From Cernens ardua (lineage in GTDB: Bacteria > Pseudomonadota > Gammaproteobacteria > Pseudomonadales > Halomonadaceae), in the NCBI RefSeq assembly GCF_051251085.1, contig NZ_JBPCZH010000001.1, positions 868,001 through 932,000 on the forward strand: a DNA stretch of 64,000 bases, read 5' to 3'. Shown piece after piece: positions 36,839-45,695 of the stretch; within the stretch, counting starts at the first letter, position 1, and every line of letters starts with the position of its first letter. The notes beneath the pieces are model-generated. The model searched no databases. It was given only the letters and a program-made list of their open reading frames with translations, and had not been told where the DNA came from. A program made the translations under genes and the position numbers.

Positions 36839-37720
36839 TTATTTCAATCGCAACTTACCCATCACAATCAGATTTCCCAAGACGGCCAACATAACACCGA
36901 CCATGGCCCAACCGGTCCATTGATAGTGTTCAAAGATACTCGAAAGCACCAACGCCATAATGGGAAAAAGGATAGCTGCATAAGCTGTACGTGAAGCCCC
37001 TATTCTTCCCAATAATGACATATAGGCCCAAAACGCAATCACTGAAGCGAAAACGGTCAGATACGTATAGCTCATCAGGAATGAAGGGGACGTTGAAAAA
37101 CGGAAGTGCGGCGTCGAGACAAGAGCAATCACGAAAAGAATGATCGCCCCATAAGTCATTCCCCAAGCCGTACTTGCCATGGGATTGATATGCCTGGCAT
37201 GAAGATGACGGGCCGCCATATTCCCCAGGGAAGCAATATATGTGGCTATAAGCGCAAGAGCCACGCCTCGCAATATGCGAGGTTGTGTAAACAGGGCACC
37301 CAATTCACTACTAAAGATCAATATAATACCTGTGATACCCACCAGAGCCCCTAATAAAATCGAGGGTGTCATTCTGTCTTTATAAACAAGGCGGGCGTTA
37401 ATAATATTGCCTAACGGTAACAGTGAAAAAATAACCGCTTCCAACCCCGTCGTTAATCCATAGGAAATACTGATGTAAAAGAGCAAATAATTAATCGAAA
37501 ACATACAAACGCCCAGAGCCAGAAACCCTGCATGTTCTTTAAATGCATAACGTCGAGGCGTTTTTGTGAGGAATAGCAACACAAACATAATGAGCGCTGC
37601 CAAGGCAAAGCGATAGAACACAGTTTGGACAGCGGGTACCTCGCCTACTTGAAATTTGATGGCAAACCAGCTACTTCCCCACACCATGACACAGATCAGG
37701 TACAACAAAGCGTTATACAT
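36839..37720 (-). CDS. EamA/DMT-family transporter
   Basis: A 293-residue inner-membrane protein with ten helices in two repeats. VWGSSWFAIKFQVGEVPAVQTVFYRFALAALIM is the typical opening EamA segment, and GLEAVIFSLLPLGNIINARLVYKDRM ends the first repeat. The start at 37720 (MYNALLYLICVM) has a GGAG ribosome site; the frame runs 17 codons further without one. It shares a direction with the acetyltransferase gene upstream, 74 bases away. Cargo unknown. Confidence 0.85.
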   Translation of the reverse strand: MYNALLYLICVMVWGSSWFAIKFQVGEVPAVQTVFYRFALAALIMFVLLFLTKTPRRYAFKEHAGFLALGVCMFSINYLLFYISISYGLTTGLEAVIFSLLPLGNIINARLVYKDRMTPSILLGALVGITGIILIFSSELGALFTQPRILRGVALALIATYIASLGNMAARHLHARHINPMASTAWGMTYGAIILFVIALVSTPHFRFSTSPSFLMSYTYLTVFASVIAFWAYMSLLGRIGASRTAYAAILFPIMALVLSSIFEHYQWTGWAMVGVMLAVLGNLIVMGKLRLK

Positions 37721-37794
37721 AGGGCACATACTCCACTTCACAGATGCATACTGGAAATAGAGTGTAATCAACTGAACTGAAATTGACCTTGTTT

Positions 37795-38313
37795 TTAATG
37801 GTTTGGATTGAGAAGCGCCATAACCTGTAAATCAACATAACGCCCCTGACGAAATACAGCCTCTTTACGGATACCTTCAGCAGCAAATCCATACTTTTCG
37901 TAAAGCCTGATTGCAGCATGATTATAAGTAAAGACTTCCAGCTGAAGCCGGTGTGCGTTGTACCACTCGAAAGCGGTTGTTATCAGCGCTTCGAGCAAAC
38001 GCGAACCTACACCTTGATGATGATAGTCAGGATGTACGGCCATCCCTATACCGAAGACATGTGATACTGGAACGCGAAGCGAACGTATCATATTCGCCGA
38101 ACCGATCACTTTTTTTTCGTCGTCAGTTTCCCACTCCGCCACGATCATAACGCCCTGCTCCGGGGAAATTTCAGGCGTGACCTTGTTTTCCCAAGGGAGT
38201 TGGAGTGTATTTTTATAACATTCAGGGTGAGCAAAGATTGCTGCAACCGCATGTGCATCTTCAGGAGTGTATGCACGTAGAATGACATCAGGTACTGAAG
38301 ATGAAACAGCCAT
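37795..38313 (-). CDS. GNAT acetyltransferase, YhhY-like
   Basis: A 172-residue acetyl-CoA-dependent N-acetyltransferase. Motif A, GMAVHPDYHHQGVGSRLLEALI near residue 90, binds acetyl-CoA; LEVFTYNHAAIRLYEKYGFAAEGIRKEAVFRQGRYVDLQVMAL follows as motif B. The start, with EDAHAVAAIFAHPECYKNTLQLPWE, closely follows E. coli YhhY (AaaT), an L-amino acid acetylase. It is probably co-transcribed with the EamA gene, so an acetylate-and-export pair is conceivable but unproven. Confidence 0.85.
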   Translation of the reverse strand: MAVSSSVPDVILRAYTPEDAHAVAAIFAHPECYKNTLQLPWENKVTPEISPEQGVMIVAEWETDDEKKVIGSANMIRSLRVPVSHVFGIGMAVHPDYHHQGVGSRLLEALITTAFEWYNAHRLQLEVFTYNHAAIRLYEKYGFAAEGIRKEAVFRQGRYVDLQVMALLNPNH

Positions 38314-38350
38314 CGTGAATTCCCGTTATCGATAAAATCCGGTTAACATC

Positions 38351-38386
38351 CAAAAAGCTGAGTCCGATCAATACCGAACTCAGCTT
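38351..38386 (-). terminator. Terminator of proP, repeated loop type
   Basis: Stem AAGCTGAGT (38355-38363) with ACTCAGCTT (38378-38386), then TTTTT on the minus strand. Its minus-strand loop starts TTCGGTATTG, as in the argO terminator at 10154-10193. Confidence 0.88.
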
Positions 38387-38458
38387 CAGGTCATACCTCA
38401 TTAATAACCGACTTCTACATGAAGAGCCGCTTTGAAGAACATTGGCGGTGTACCAACA

Positions 38459-39961
38459 TTAATTGATTTTGGGATGCTGATCCGCCAGGGTACTCCGAAG
38501 CTTCTGCATTTCTGAAATATCGGTATCCAGCTTGTGGATTTGACTCTCGATATCCTTGTAGTGATCCGCCAAAACTTCCTTGGCTTCATCCCGATCATAT
38601 GCCGTTGGTTTTGAGCCCATCAGTGGTTTACGCGAGGTTTCAGCCGTCAGCAGTATCACCACCATGCCGATCAACGCACAGATCATCAGGAAATAGGCAG
38701 GAGATAAAATACTGCCCGTTACATCCACCAACCATGTGGAAATCAACGGAGTTGTTCCGCCGAAAAGAGAGGTAGAAACATTCAGTCCAACAGCAATTCC
38801 ACCGTAGCGAATGGCCGTGGGGAAAAGCGCGGGCAACGTGGAAGCCATTACCGCACTAAAGGTATTGAGGAAGGCTCCCATAATCATCAGGCCGAGGAAC
38901 ATATAGACAAGACTGGAGCTACCAAGCAACAGAAAGCACGGCACGGTGAAGACGAAGAATCCGAGACAGCCCACAAAAATCACCGGACGACGCCCCCATT
39001 TGTCGCTTGCCATACCGGCAAAGGGCTCAATCACCATCATGACCAGCATCACGGCAATGATCAGGTAGTTACCATAACTTGCCGGATGATGCAGCACCGC
39101 TGACATATAGGTAGGAAGATAGGTCAACAACATATAGTCGGCGACCATATAGATCAGGGTAAGCCCCATGCATAAAAGCAACGGACGCCAATGCCCGGAT
39201 ACCATGGCTTTCAATTCACGCGTGGCCGACGTTTCCTCTTCCTCTTTTTCAAGACCTTCAAATGCCGGTGTTTCTTCCAGTTTCATGCGCATGTAAAGCC
39301 CGATCATGCCTATGGGCCCCGCAATGAAAAAGGGAATACGCCATCCCCAACTGTATAGATCCTCACTACTCAGCACTGAACTGAGCACAGCAGCCACCAA
39401 TGCAGCTAGCACGTAGCCTATATAGGTACCGAACTCCAGCCAACTCGCCAGAAACCCACGAATGCGGTCAGGCGAATGTTCACTGAGGTACGTCATCGCA
39501 CCCCCAAATTCGCCCCCGGTCGAGAAGCCCTGCACCATTCTGAGGATCAACAAAAGGATGGGCGCCATAATCCCGATACTGGAATAACTGGGTATAAGGC
39601 CGACACAGAAACTACTGCACGCCATAATGATCATGGTGATCGCCAGCACCCGCTGCCGCCCCAGCTTGTCACCCAAGGGCCCCAGTACAATGCCCCCTAT
39701 GGGGCGCATCAAAAAGGCGGCCGCCAGTGTGCCGAACGTAGCCAGCAATTGCACAGTCGCACTACCATCGGGGAAGAACACCTTGCCAATGATAGTCGCC
39801 ATGTAGGCATAGACACCAAAGTCATACCACTCCATCGCATTGCCGAGCGCAGTGGCGCAGATGGTACGTTTGATAGAGGATTTTTCAATGAGCGTAACAT
39901 CGTCCAGGGCAAGTACCTTTGTTTTTCTTTTTTTAGGACTTCCTGCAGATATACTGGTCAT
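38459..39961 (-). CDS. proP: Proline/betaine osmoporter
   Basis: A 500-residue MFS symporter, the same length as E. coli ProP. The start KKRKTKVLALDDVTLIEKSSIKRTICATALGNAMEWYDFGVYAYMATIIGKVFFP and GFSTGGEFGGAMTYLSEHSPDRIRGFLASW match ProP. The C-terminal 45 residues (about 455-500) form a coiled-coil heptad stretch, DIESQIHKLDTDISEMQKLRSTLADQHP, the part known to tune the osmotic set point in ProP. It imports glycine betaine and proline under high osmolarity. Confidence 0.92.
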   Translation of the reverse strand: MTSISAGSPKKRKTKVLALDDVTLIEKSSIKRTICATALGNAMEWYDFGVYAYMATIIGKVFFPDGSATVQLLATFGTLAAAFLMRPIGGIVLGPLGDKLGRQRVLAITMIIMACSSFCVGLIPSYSSIGIMAPILLLILRMVQGFSTGGEFGGAMTYLSEHSPDRIRGFLASWLEFGTYIGYVLAALVAAVLSSVLSSEDLYSWGWRIPFFIAGPIGMIGLYMRMKLEETPAFEGLEKEEEETSATRELKAMVSGHWRPLLLCMGLTLIYMVADYMLLTYLPTYMSAVLHHPASYGNYLIIAVMLVMMVIEPFAGMASDKWGRRPVIFVGCLGFFVFTVPCFLLLGSSSLVYMFLGLMIMGAFLNTFSAVMASTLPALFPTAIRYGGIAVGLNVSTSLFGGTTPLISTWLVDVTGSILSPAYFLMICALIGMVVILLTAETSRKPLMGSKPTAYDRDEAKEVLADHYKDIESQIHKLDTDISEMQKLRSTLADQHPKIN

Positions 39962-40192
39962 AATCAGTGTTCCAAGTATTGTTCGGTTATTTTTTTATTG
40001 AAGTCACCTCATTTACTATAGCAGCCACTGACGTAAATCCTAGCCAAACCACCCTTTTTCGCGCCCATTGCGCAGGCTTCTACAATTCTTCCATGTTTCA
40101 TTATCGAATATCCGAAACATTACAGAATCAACATGACAGAACTTCCCCACTGAGAGAAATATAACTATATGTATCCCAACTTTTATTGAATA

Positions 40193-40303
40193 TTATCGAC
40201 GCGCCTCCGTCAGCATTCGTACTGCCAGCACTGCCAGCACGGTACCCATCACCCAACGTTGAAGGGCCGCAAAGAAGGGGCGGTTTTCCAAAAAGAGGTT
40301 CAT
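40193..40303 (-). pseudogene. Remnant C-terminus of a LysE-family exporter
   Basis: A 36-codon frame starting at the ATG at 40303, which overlaps the tautomerase stop (ATGA), and ending at TAA 40195-40193. It reads MNLFLENRPFFAALQRWVMG and then TVLAVLAVRMLTEARR. This is the last cytoplasmic turn and final helix typical of LysE/RhtB exporters, with the usual basic end. An in-frame stop directly precedes the ATG, so nothing more of the gene remains. It is probably the tail of a deleted exporter gene; expression as a 36-residue membrane peptide by coupling is possible. Confidence 0.6.
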
Positions 40304-40506
40304 TTATCTTCTTTTTTTCCAGCTTTTTTATCCACTGCCAACAAACCTCCTTTAGACCAATTTTCGTGGTTATATTCATCGAAAAAGATCTGTATCGCAT
40401 CCCGCGGCATTCCATATACTTCTGCCACTACGTCTGTCACCCTACGGGCCGCTTCTCTTTTTAATTCAATGGATCGGGGAGATTGTTGAATGGTAATAAT
40501 GGGCAT
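40300..40506 (-). CDS. 4-oxalocrotonate tautomerase family protein
   Basis: A 68-residue tautomerase with the catalytic Pro at position 2 (MPIITIQQSPRSIELKREAA). The REAARRVTDVVAEVYGMPRDAIQIFFDEYNHENWSKGG run matches the PptA/YrdN type; a Lys-rich tail (KKAGKKEDK) follows. Such enzymes form small oligomers and act on keto-enol substrates. The physiological substrate is unknown. Its stop overlaps a remnant of a LysE-type gene, marking an old deletion or fusion junction. Confidence 0.85.
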   Translation of the reverse strand: MPIITIQQSPRSIELKREAARRVTDVVAEVYGMPRDAIQIFFDEYNHENWSKGGLLAVDKKAGKKEDK

Positions 40507-40632
40507 GAGATTATCTCCAGTTTAATAAATTACAAACAGGGCACTTTTTATCAACCCATCATGTCTCTTCATTGAATACATGCAACTTGTGCATCGTTTA
40601 CGATATAACCGAGAGAAGGTGAAGACATCGAC

Positions 40633-41034
40633 ATGCTGACAACATCTATTTCAAAAAGAAGGTTACTCTTTCTTACAGGTTGCTCCACACTACTATTACC
40701 GACACTTGTGGGCTTTGTGTCAGCCTATGCAGCCGACACTTCATCCGCCAAAATAGACTCATTTCAAGGGCCCAGCCACGTTCACAAAAGAGCCTCCCCA
40801 AATACTCAAAAAACAACTCATACTCTGATTATTTATTACGACGCCAACACTCATGTAAATACGTTGATTGCTAAGGCAGCGTCCCACGGTGCCTCGTTGG
40901 TTTATCGGCTGAAGATCATGCATGCCATTGTGGTGAAGGTGCCTAAAGAATCTACAGCGGAAACCATCGAAAAGTTACAACACGTACCGGAAGTACTCAG
41001 CGTTCAGAGGGATAGAATCGAGCATCTGGATTAA
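40633..41034 (+). CDS. Secreted stand-alone I9 inhibitor domain
   Basis: A 133-residue exported protein: a signal peptide cut near VSAYAADT, a short polar linker, then an inhibitor-I9 / subtilisin-propeptide domain (residues about 57-131) with HTLIIYYDANTHVNTLIAKAASHGASLVYRLKIMHAIVVKVP and LQHVPEVLSVQRDRIEHLD. In proteases this domain folds and inhibits the enzyme; here no protease gene is near, so it may be a free inhibitor of periplasmic or external subtilases. An AGAAGG-type ribosome site lies upstream. Confidence 0.75.
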   Translation: MLTTSISKRRLLFLTGCSTLLLPTLVGFVSAYAADTSSAKIDSFQGPSHVHKRASPNTQKTTHTLIIYYDANTHVNTLIAKAASHGASLVYRLKIMHAIVVKVPKESTAETIEKLQHVPEVLSVQRDRIEHLD

Positions 41035-41201
41035 AACTGATGAATCTTCAGTGCATCATCATCAAACCATATCCTACTCAATCACTCATTGCGTTAACCT
41101 TTATCAAGCAACAGGTGACGGAATTCTCCGGTTAGGGTATTGTCGCTGAACTTCGGTTAAATCCCCTATTGACGATCATCCCGCAAGGTCATCCGCTCCC
41201 C

Positions 41202-42146
41202 ATGTTCGAATCATTCAATCGCTTGTTCCCACTGTGGGCCGTATTATTCACACTCTTTGCTGTGTATGACCCTGCCCCACTGCTTTCCATCAAATTCGCC
41301 GTCAATCCTTTATTGATGCTCATCATGTTTTTGATGGGCGTCACACTTTCCCGTCAGGATTTCGCCGGTATCTTCCGTCAACCCAAGGCCCTCTTTCTTG
41401 GACTCGTGCTACACTATACCGTCATGCCACTGGCGGCCTTCGCAATTGGGCATTTACTCAGGCTCCCCACAGAGCTCATGGTGGGCGTGTTATTGGTAGG
41501 GAGTGTTGCCAGCGGCACAGCGTCCAACGTCATGACCTGGATTTCAGGGGGTAACGTTGCCCTCGCCGTCAGCCTGGCTATCGTCTCTACCGTGATTTCT
41601 GTTGTTGTCACACCCTTACTGATATGGCTAATGGCCGGGCAAGGTGTGCATGTGCCCGTCGTACCCATGCTGTGGAATATTGCCGAGATCGTACTTCTGC
41701 CCATTATAGCGGGGGTGATTGTCCACCAGTTTATCGCCGCTTATATCAAACGTATCGAACCCATGCTGGCGAGCATGGCGGTACTGGCGATTCTCTTAAT
41801 CATCGGCGTTATTGTGTCGGCAAATGCAGGGCAATTGGCAAAACTGGGACCCATCGTGGCGGTGGCGGTCGTGCTGCACAACGGCATAGGCTTGCTGGGG
41901 GGCTTCTGGGGTGGCCGCCTGCTTGGGCTGGACCAACGCCAGTGCCGCGCCCTCGCGTTTGAGGTCGGGATGCAGAACTCCGCCCTCGCCTCGACACTGG
42001 GCGCCACGTTTTTCTCCCCCATGTCAGCGTTACCCGGAGCCGTGTTCTCGGTATGGCACAATATTTCGGGGTCGTTACTGGCAGCGTATTGGAAGCGGCA
42101 TCCGGTTAAAGAGAGCAAAAGATTGGATAGGGAAAAACATAGATAA
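41202..42146 (+). CDS. Bile acid:sodium symporter (BASS) family transporter
   Basis: A 314-residue inner-membrane protein with about ten helices. GVTLSRQDFAGIFRQPKALFLGLVLHYTVMPLAAF, GSVASGTASNVMTWISGGNVALAVSLAIVSTVISV and EVGMQNSALASTLGATFF are the conserved BASS segments, including the crossover helices that bind sodium. It resembles the YocS/PanS branch that carries ketopantoate or related acids. The ATG at 41202 is preferred over a TTG at 41169. A 9-base hairpin (42244-42279) lies downstream. Confidence 0.88.
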   Translation: MFESFNRLFPLWAVLFTLFAVYDPAPLLSIKFAVNPLLMLIMFLMGVTLSRQDFAGIFRQPKALFLGLVLHYTVMPLAAFAIGHLLRLPTELMVGVLLVGSVASGTASNVMTWISGGNVALAVSLAIVSTVISVVVTPLLIWLMAGQGVHVPVVPMLWNIAEIVLLPIIAGVIVHQFIAAYIKRIEPMLASMAVLAILLIIGVIVSANAGQLAKLGPIVAVAVVLHNGIGLLGGFWGGRLLGLDQRQCRALAFEVGMQNSALASTLGATFFSPMSALPGAVFSVWHNISGSLLAAYWKRHPVKESKRLDREKHR

Positions 42147-42655
42147 GCAGGAATACGAAAACGACTTATACCCAATATTTAGAGCTAGTCATGTGTCAGC
42201 CCGCATGGGGATGACACGAACATACCCCGCTTAATCAACACGACCTCTTGTCTCCGTAATGCATCTCAATGACAAGAGGCCATCTATCACCGCATCCTCA
42301 ATCTTTTGTCAGTTCTTGAATGACACATACCGTGACCGATGAATATCTACAATATTCTCTTTCCACCCCTGTATATTGGGTGAAACCAGATTCAATGCTA
42401 ACAAAGCTGAAAAGTCTTACAAAAATGACACCATATAGACTTGTATATGACATCAGCTGCCAACACTGATTACAAAACAGGGGTATGGAGCTAACAAATT
42501 TATTTAATCGTCCAATAATAATGACTCATCTATAACTCTAATTGATCATTTTAGATAAAATTACTGACTCATTGAAATAAAGGTAGGGGCAGTAAATCTG
42601 TGTTGTTTAGCGCTAAAAATTGAGACACTATGCCGCAGCCCTCACTCAGCACCAC
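42147..42655. other. Left boundary region of the defence island
   Basis: 509 bases that become markedly AT-rich from about 42,350. There is a hairpin CCTCTTGTC (42244-42252)/GACAAGAGG (42271-42279) that may end the BASS gene. No gene, tRNA or repeat matching the right side of the island was found. Confidence 0.5.
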
Positions 42656-45600
42656 TCAAATATATCTGCTTGCAAACTCATCCATCGAATTAGATACCGT
42701 AAACTTGACGTCATTACCCAGTGCTTCAAAATGTGCATAACCACATTTGATTTTGGCGTTTTCTTCTGGGCGGCGCTCCACTGAAAAGAGCGTGCTCTTG
42801 GTTTCGACAACGAAGTAGAGTTTTTCTTTTCCATCCTTTTCAATAAGTACCGCCCAGTCTGGGTTATAACCACCTAATGGAGTATCGATTTTGAACCAGC
42901 CAGGGAGTTTGGCGTAGAGTTTGATATCCTCGTTTCGCTCAAAAGCTGAGGCAAATTCCAGTTCGATATCGGAGTCGTAAACCACGTGATCAAAGACTGA
43001 CTTTTCAGCTTTAAACATATTGTCTTTCAGGTAGCCAAACAACTCGTTCTGTTGGAATAATTCCTGAGCATAGAACTGATCGTCACCGATTTTATGGTAC
43101 TTGATGCCGTCGACTATAAATAGGCGCATCTGGCTTTTAATGATGTTGGCAGCTTGTTCTATAAACTTCTGCGGATTGTTCTTGTATGATTCCAAACGAC
43201 CACTTTTGTTGATGATGGCAACAATAGTGCGGCGCGTCAGGTTGGTCTCATTCTGTAAGTATGTGATGAGATCCGGCAAATTAAACGCGCGTATTTCGTA
43301 AAGGCTGGTTGTTTCCTGAACCTGCTCTGTTTGCACGCCTCCCCGATCAATTTCAGTCTTCGCCTTGCGGTAAGTGAAGCGTGCCTTGCCCACCTGCAGA
43401 TTTATTTTTATCTCTTCGGCGCACTTTTCAATCAGTGCATTGGAATCAAAGTCCACGCGGAAAGAGGTCTTGTATTTAATACGGTCCCATAGCGCCTGAA
43501 ACCCAGGACTCAGATAAACTGCTTTGTTTAGGGAAACCTTGGCCTTGTCATCTCGATTTTTAATGTTTAGGTTTCCGGAAACTTTTTTCAGTACCGACAT
43601 TATCTGTACCGAATGAGGCTGGAACACCTCAGGCAAAGTCAGAGTGTCGTTCTTTAATGACACCTTGAGGCTATCTTGGACTTTGCCCTTGATATCAATA
43701 TAGCCCTTACTCTGCAGGTGATTCCAAAGCTGTTTGGACGCCTCGGTGCCTAAATATGCATTATTATGATCGTCAACCGGCACAACGATATTGGCAAATA
43801 GATGTTTCTCTACCACGCCAAACTGTATACCTTCTTCTTTTTCGATTTCCTTTTGCAACTGCTCAGCAAATTTCTCATAGGATTCATTCGCCATCACAGT
43901 CAGTGTGTTTACTGCAAAGCCATGCACTCGCTCCCCGTTCTGATTAACACAGATACGTAACCCACGGCCAATCTCCTGGCGTTTTTTGATCACGGAGCTA
44001 GTTTCATTCAGAGTACATATCTGAAAGACATTAGGGTTGTCCCAGCCTTCTTTCAGTGCCGAGTGTGAAAAGATAAATTTCAGTTTGCAATCAAAACTCA
44101 ACAACCATTCTTTGTCTTTCATAATGGTGTTGTAAGCACTGCCATCAGATTCGCTATTGGCAGCCTTGCCATCTTTTGCCATTTTGGATTCTTTGAGCAT
44201 TTCCTTTCCTGCCGAATCCTTTTTCTTATCGTTAGCAAAATAGCCATTATGCACACCCTCTGCCAGCGTATCCAGATCAGTACCTTCAATTAACTGACTG
44301 TATTTGGGTTTGAGCATGGCGCGATCGTATTCTTCTTCGAACATCAGGGCAAACTTTCCCTTTTGCGGGTTACCGTCCTCGTCGTACCAGCGGTAGTTTG
44401 CGACCTTGTCGATAAAAAACAGACTCAGCACCTTAATGCCCTTCGGGCGTAGACGCATTTCCTTATCAAGATGTTCTTCAATGGTCTTGCGGATTTGTAG
44501 GCGTTTAAATTCATCAGGATCAACTTCGCCCAATGCCTGTCCTAGTTTCAGAATATCTGAGTTGCTGGTAAAGCTGATGTATTCATTGCCCTGTTCGCAG
44601 TAAATGTCTTCAATGATATAGCCGTCGTATACATCGCGGCTACCACTATACTTGGCATCCAGCAAATCCGCACCGCTGGTCACCCTGACTTCCTTACGCT
44701 TAATGCTGCCATTCTTTAAGCGAGCATCTATTTCGATTTTAGCACTGATCGGGCTTTTTTTGTTGTTCACACTGATCAGCTTGATATAGGCCTTATTGTA
44801 GCCGTCTTTCACCTCAATACCCGCCACTTCAATCTGCTTAACCAGCTTTTGCTCGTAGGCATCAACAGAGTCCAGCTTGTAGAGCATATGGTGCTTTTCA
44901 ATGTGTGTAGCCGAATAACGCAGCGTGCACATTGGGTTAAGCGAGGAGATGGCCTCCTTACTTTTATCGGTGGTGTCAACGCTCTGTGGCTCATCGACAA
45001 TCACAATCGGGCTGGTTTGCTGGATAAACTCAATCGGTTTGGCACCAGTCATACGATCGTGTGCCCGGTGAATGATGTTGGCTTTGCTCTCTTGCTCCGG
45101 ATCGGTGAAGCTTTTCCGGAAGGCATCGATATTTATCACCATAATCTGAATATCAGGGCTGGTTGCAAAATTGCGCACATCAGACAGCTTACTAGAATCG
45201 TAAGTGAAATAATCGAATGCTACGTTTTCGTACAGCTCTTTGAAGTGAGTGGCCGTAATTTCAAGTGTCTTCTGCACCCCTTCCTTAATTGCAATGGACG
45301 GCACCACGATAATGAATTTAGTAAAGCCGTAGAGACGGTTCATCTCAAAGACTGTACGCAGGTAAACGTAGGTTTTGCCAGTGCCCGTTTCCATTTCCAC
45401 GGTTAAGTGAATGCCGTCTTTCGAGTCGAAGGACTCTGAAGGAGCAAGACCATTTTTCAGCTGTATTTTACGAATATTGGCATGGATGTCTTCATCCAGC
45501 AGCCGTAGACGGTTGCCAACACCCAAAGTATTTTCCTGAGTACCGTGAAACAGCGCGCCTTCCTCCCAGGATTGCAAAGGTGCAACGGTGAAGTTGGTCT

Positions 45601-45694
45601 GGCAGATTTCCTGACCCGCGAATACGCCCGTCACCGACTCAATCGCCTGACGCTGATAATCCAAATTGGCATCGAACTGAATCTTCATACTCAT
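42656..45694 (-). CDS. res: Type III restriction subunit Res (helicase-nuclease)
   Basis: A 1012-residue superfamily 2 helicase with a C-terminal nuclease. Walker A is METGTGKT (101-108); motif II is DEPQ (234-237), the variant typical of Res; later come SHSALKEGWDNPNVFQ and the arginine-finger motif QEIGRGLRI. At the C-terminus a PD-(D/E)XK site is visible: NPDWA (D946) and VVETKS (E964, K966). It would cut DNA after ATP-driven contact with Mod bound at unmethylated sites. It starts one base after the mod stop and is last in a four-gene operon. Confidence 0.93.
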   Translation of the reverse strand: MSMKIQFDANLDYQRQAIESVTGVFAGQEICQTNFTVAPLQSWEEGALFHGTQENTLGVGNRLRLLDEDIHANIRKIQLKNGLAPSESFDSKDGIHLTVEMETGTGKTYVYLRTVFEMNRLYGFTKFIIVVPSIAIKEGVQKTLEITATHFKELYENVAFDYFTYDSSKLSDVRNFATSPDIQIMVINIDAFRKSFTDPEQESKANIIHRAHDRMTGAKPIEFIQQTSPIVIVDEPQSVDTTDKSKEAISSLNPMCTLRYSATHIEKHHMLYKLDSVDAYEQKLVKQIEVAGIEVKDGYNKAYIKLISVNNKKSPISAKIEIDARLKNGSIKRKEVRVTSGADLLDAKYSGSRDVYDGYIIEDIYCEQGNEYISFTSNSDILKLGQALGEVDPDEFKRLQIRKTIEEHLDKEMRLRPKGIKVLSLFFIDKVANYRWYDEDGNPQKGKFALMFEEEYDRAMLKPKYSQLIEGTDLDTLAEGVHNGYFANDKKKDSAGKEMLKESKMAKDGKAANSESDGSAYNTIMKDKEWLLSFDCKLKFIFSHSALKEGWDNPNVFQICTLNETSSVIKKRQEIGRGLRICVNQNGERVHGFAVNTLTVMANESYEKFAEQLQKEIEKEEGIQFGVVEKHLFANIVVPVDDHNNAYLGTEASKQLWNHLQSKGYIDIKGKVQDSLKVSLKNDTLTLPEVFQPHSVQIMSVLKKVSGNLNIKNRDDKAKVSLNKAVYLSPGFQALWDRIKYKTSFRVDFDSNALIEKCAEEIKINLQVGKARFTYRKAKTEIDRGGVQTEQVQETTSLYEIRAFNLPDLITYLQNETNLTRRTIVAIINKSGRLESYKNNPQKFIEQAANIIKSQMRLFIVDGIKYHKIGDDQFYAQELFQQNELFGYLKDNMFKAEKSVFDHVVYDSDIELEFASAFERNEDIKLYAKLPGWFKIDTPLGGYNPDWAVLIEKDGKEKLYFVVETKSTLFSVERRPEENAKIKCGYAHFEALGNDVKFTVSNSMDEFASRYI

Positions 45695-45695
45695 C

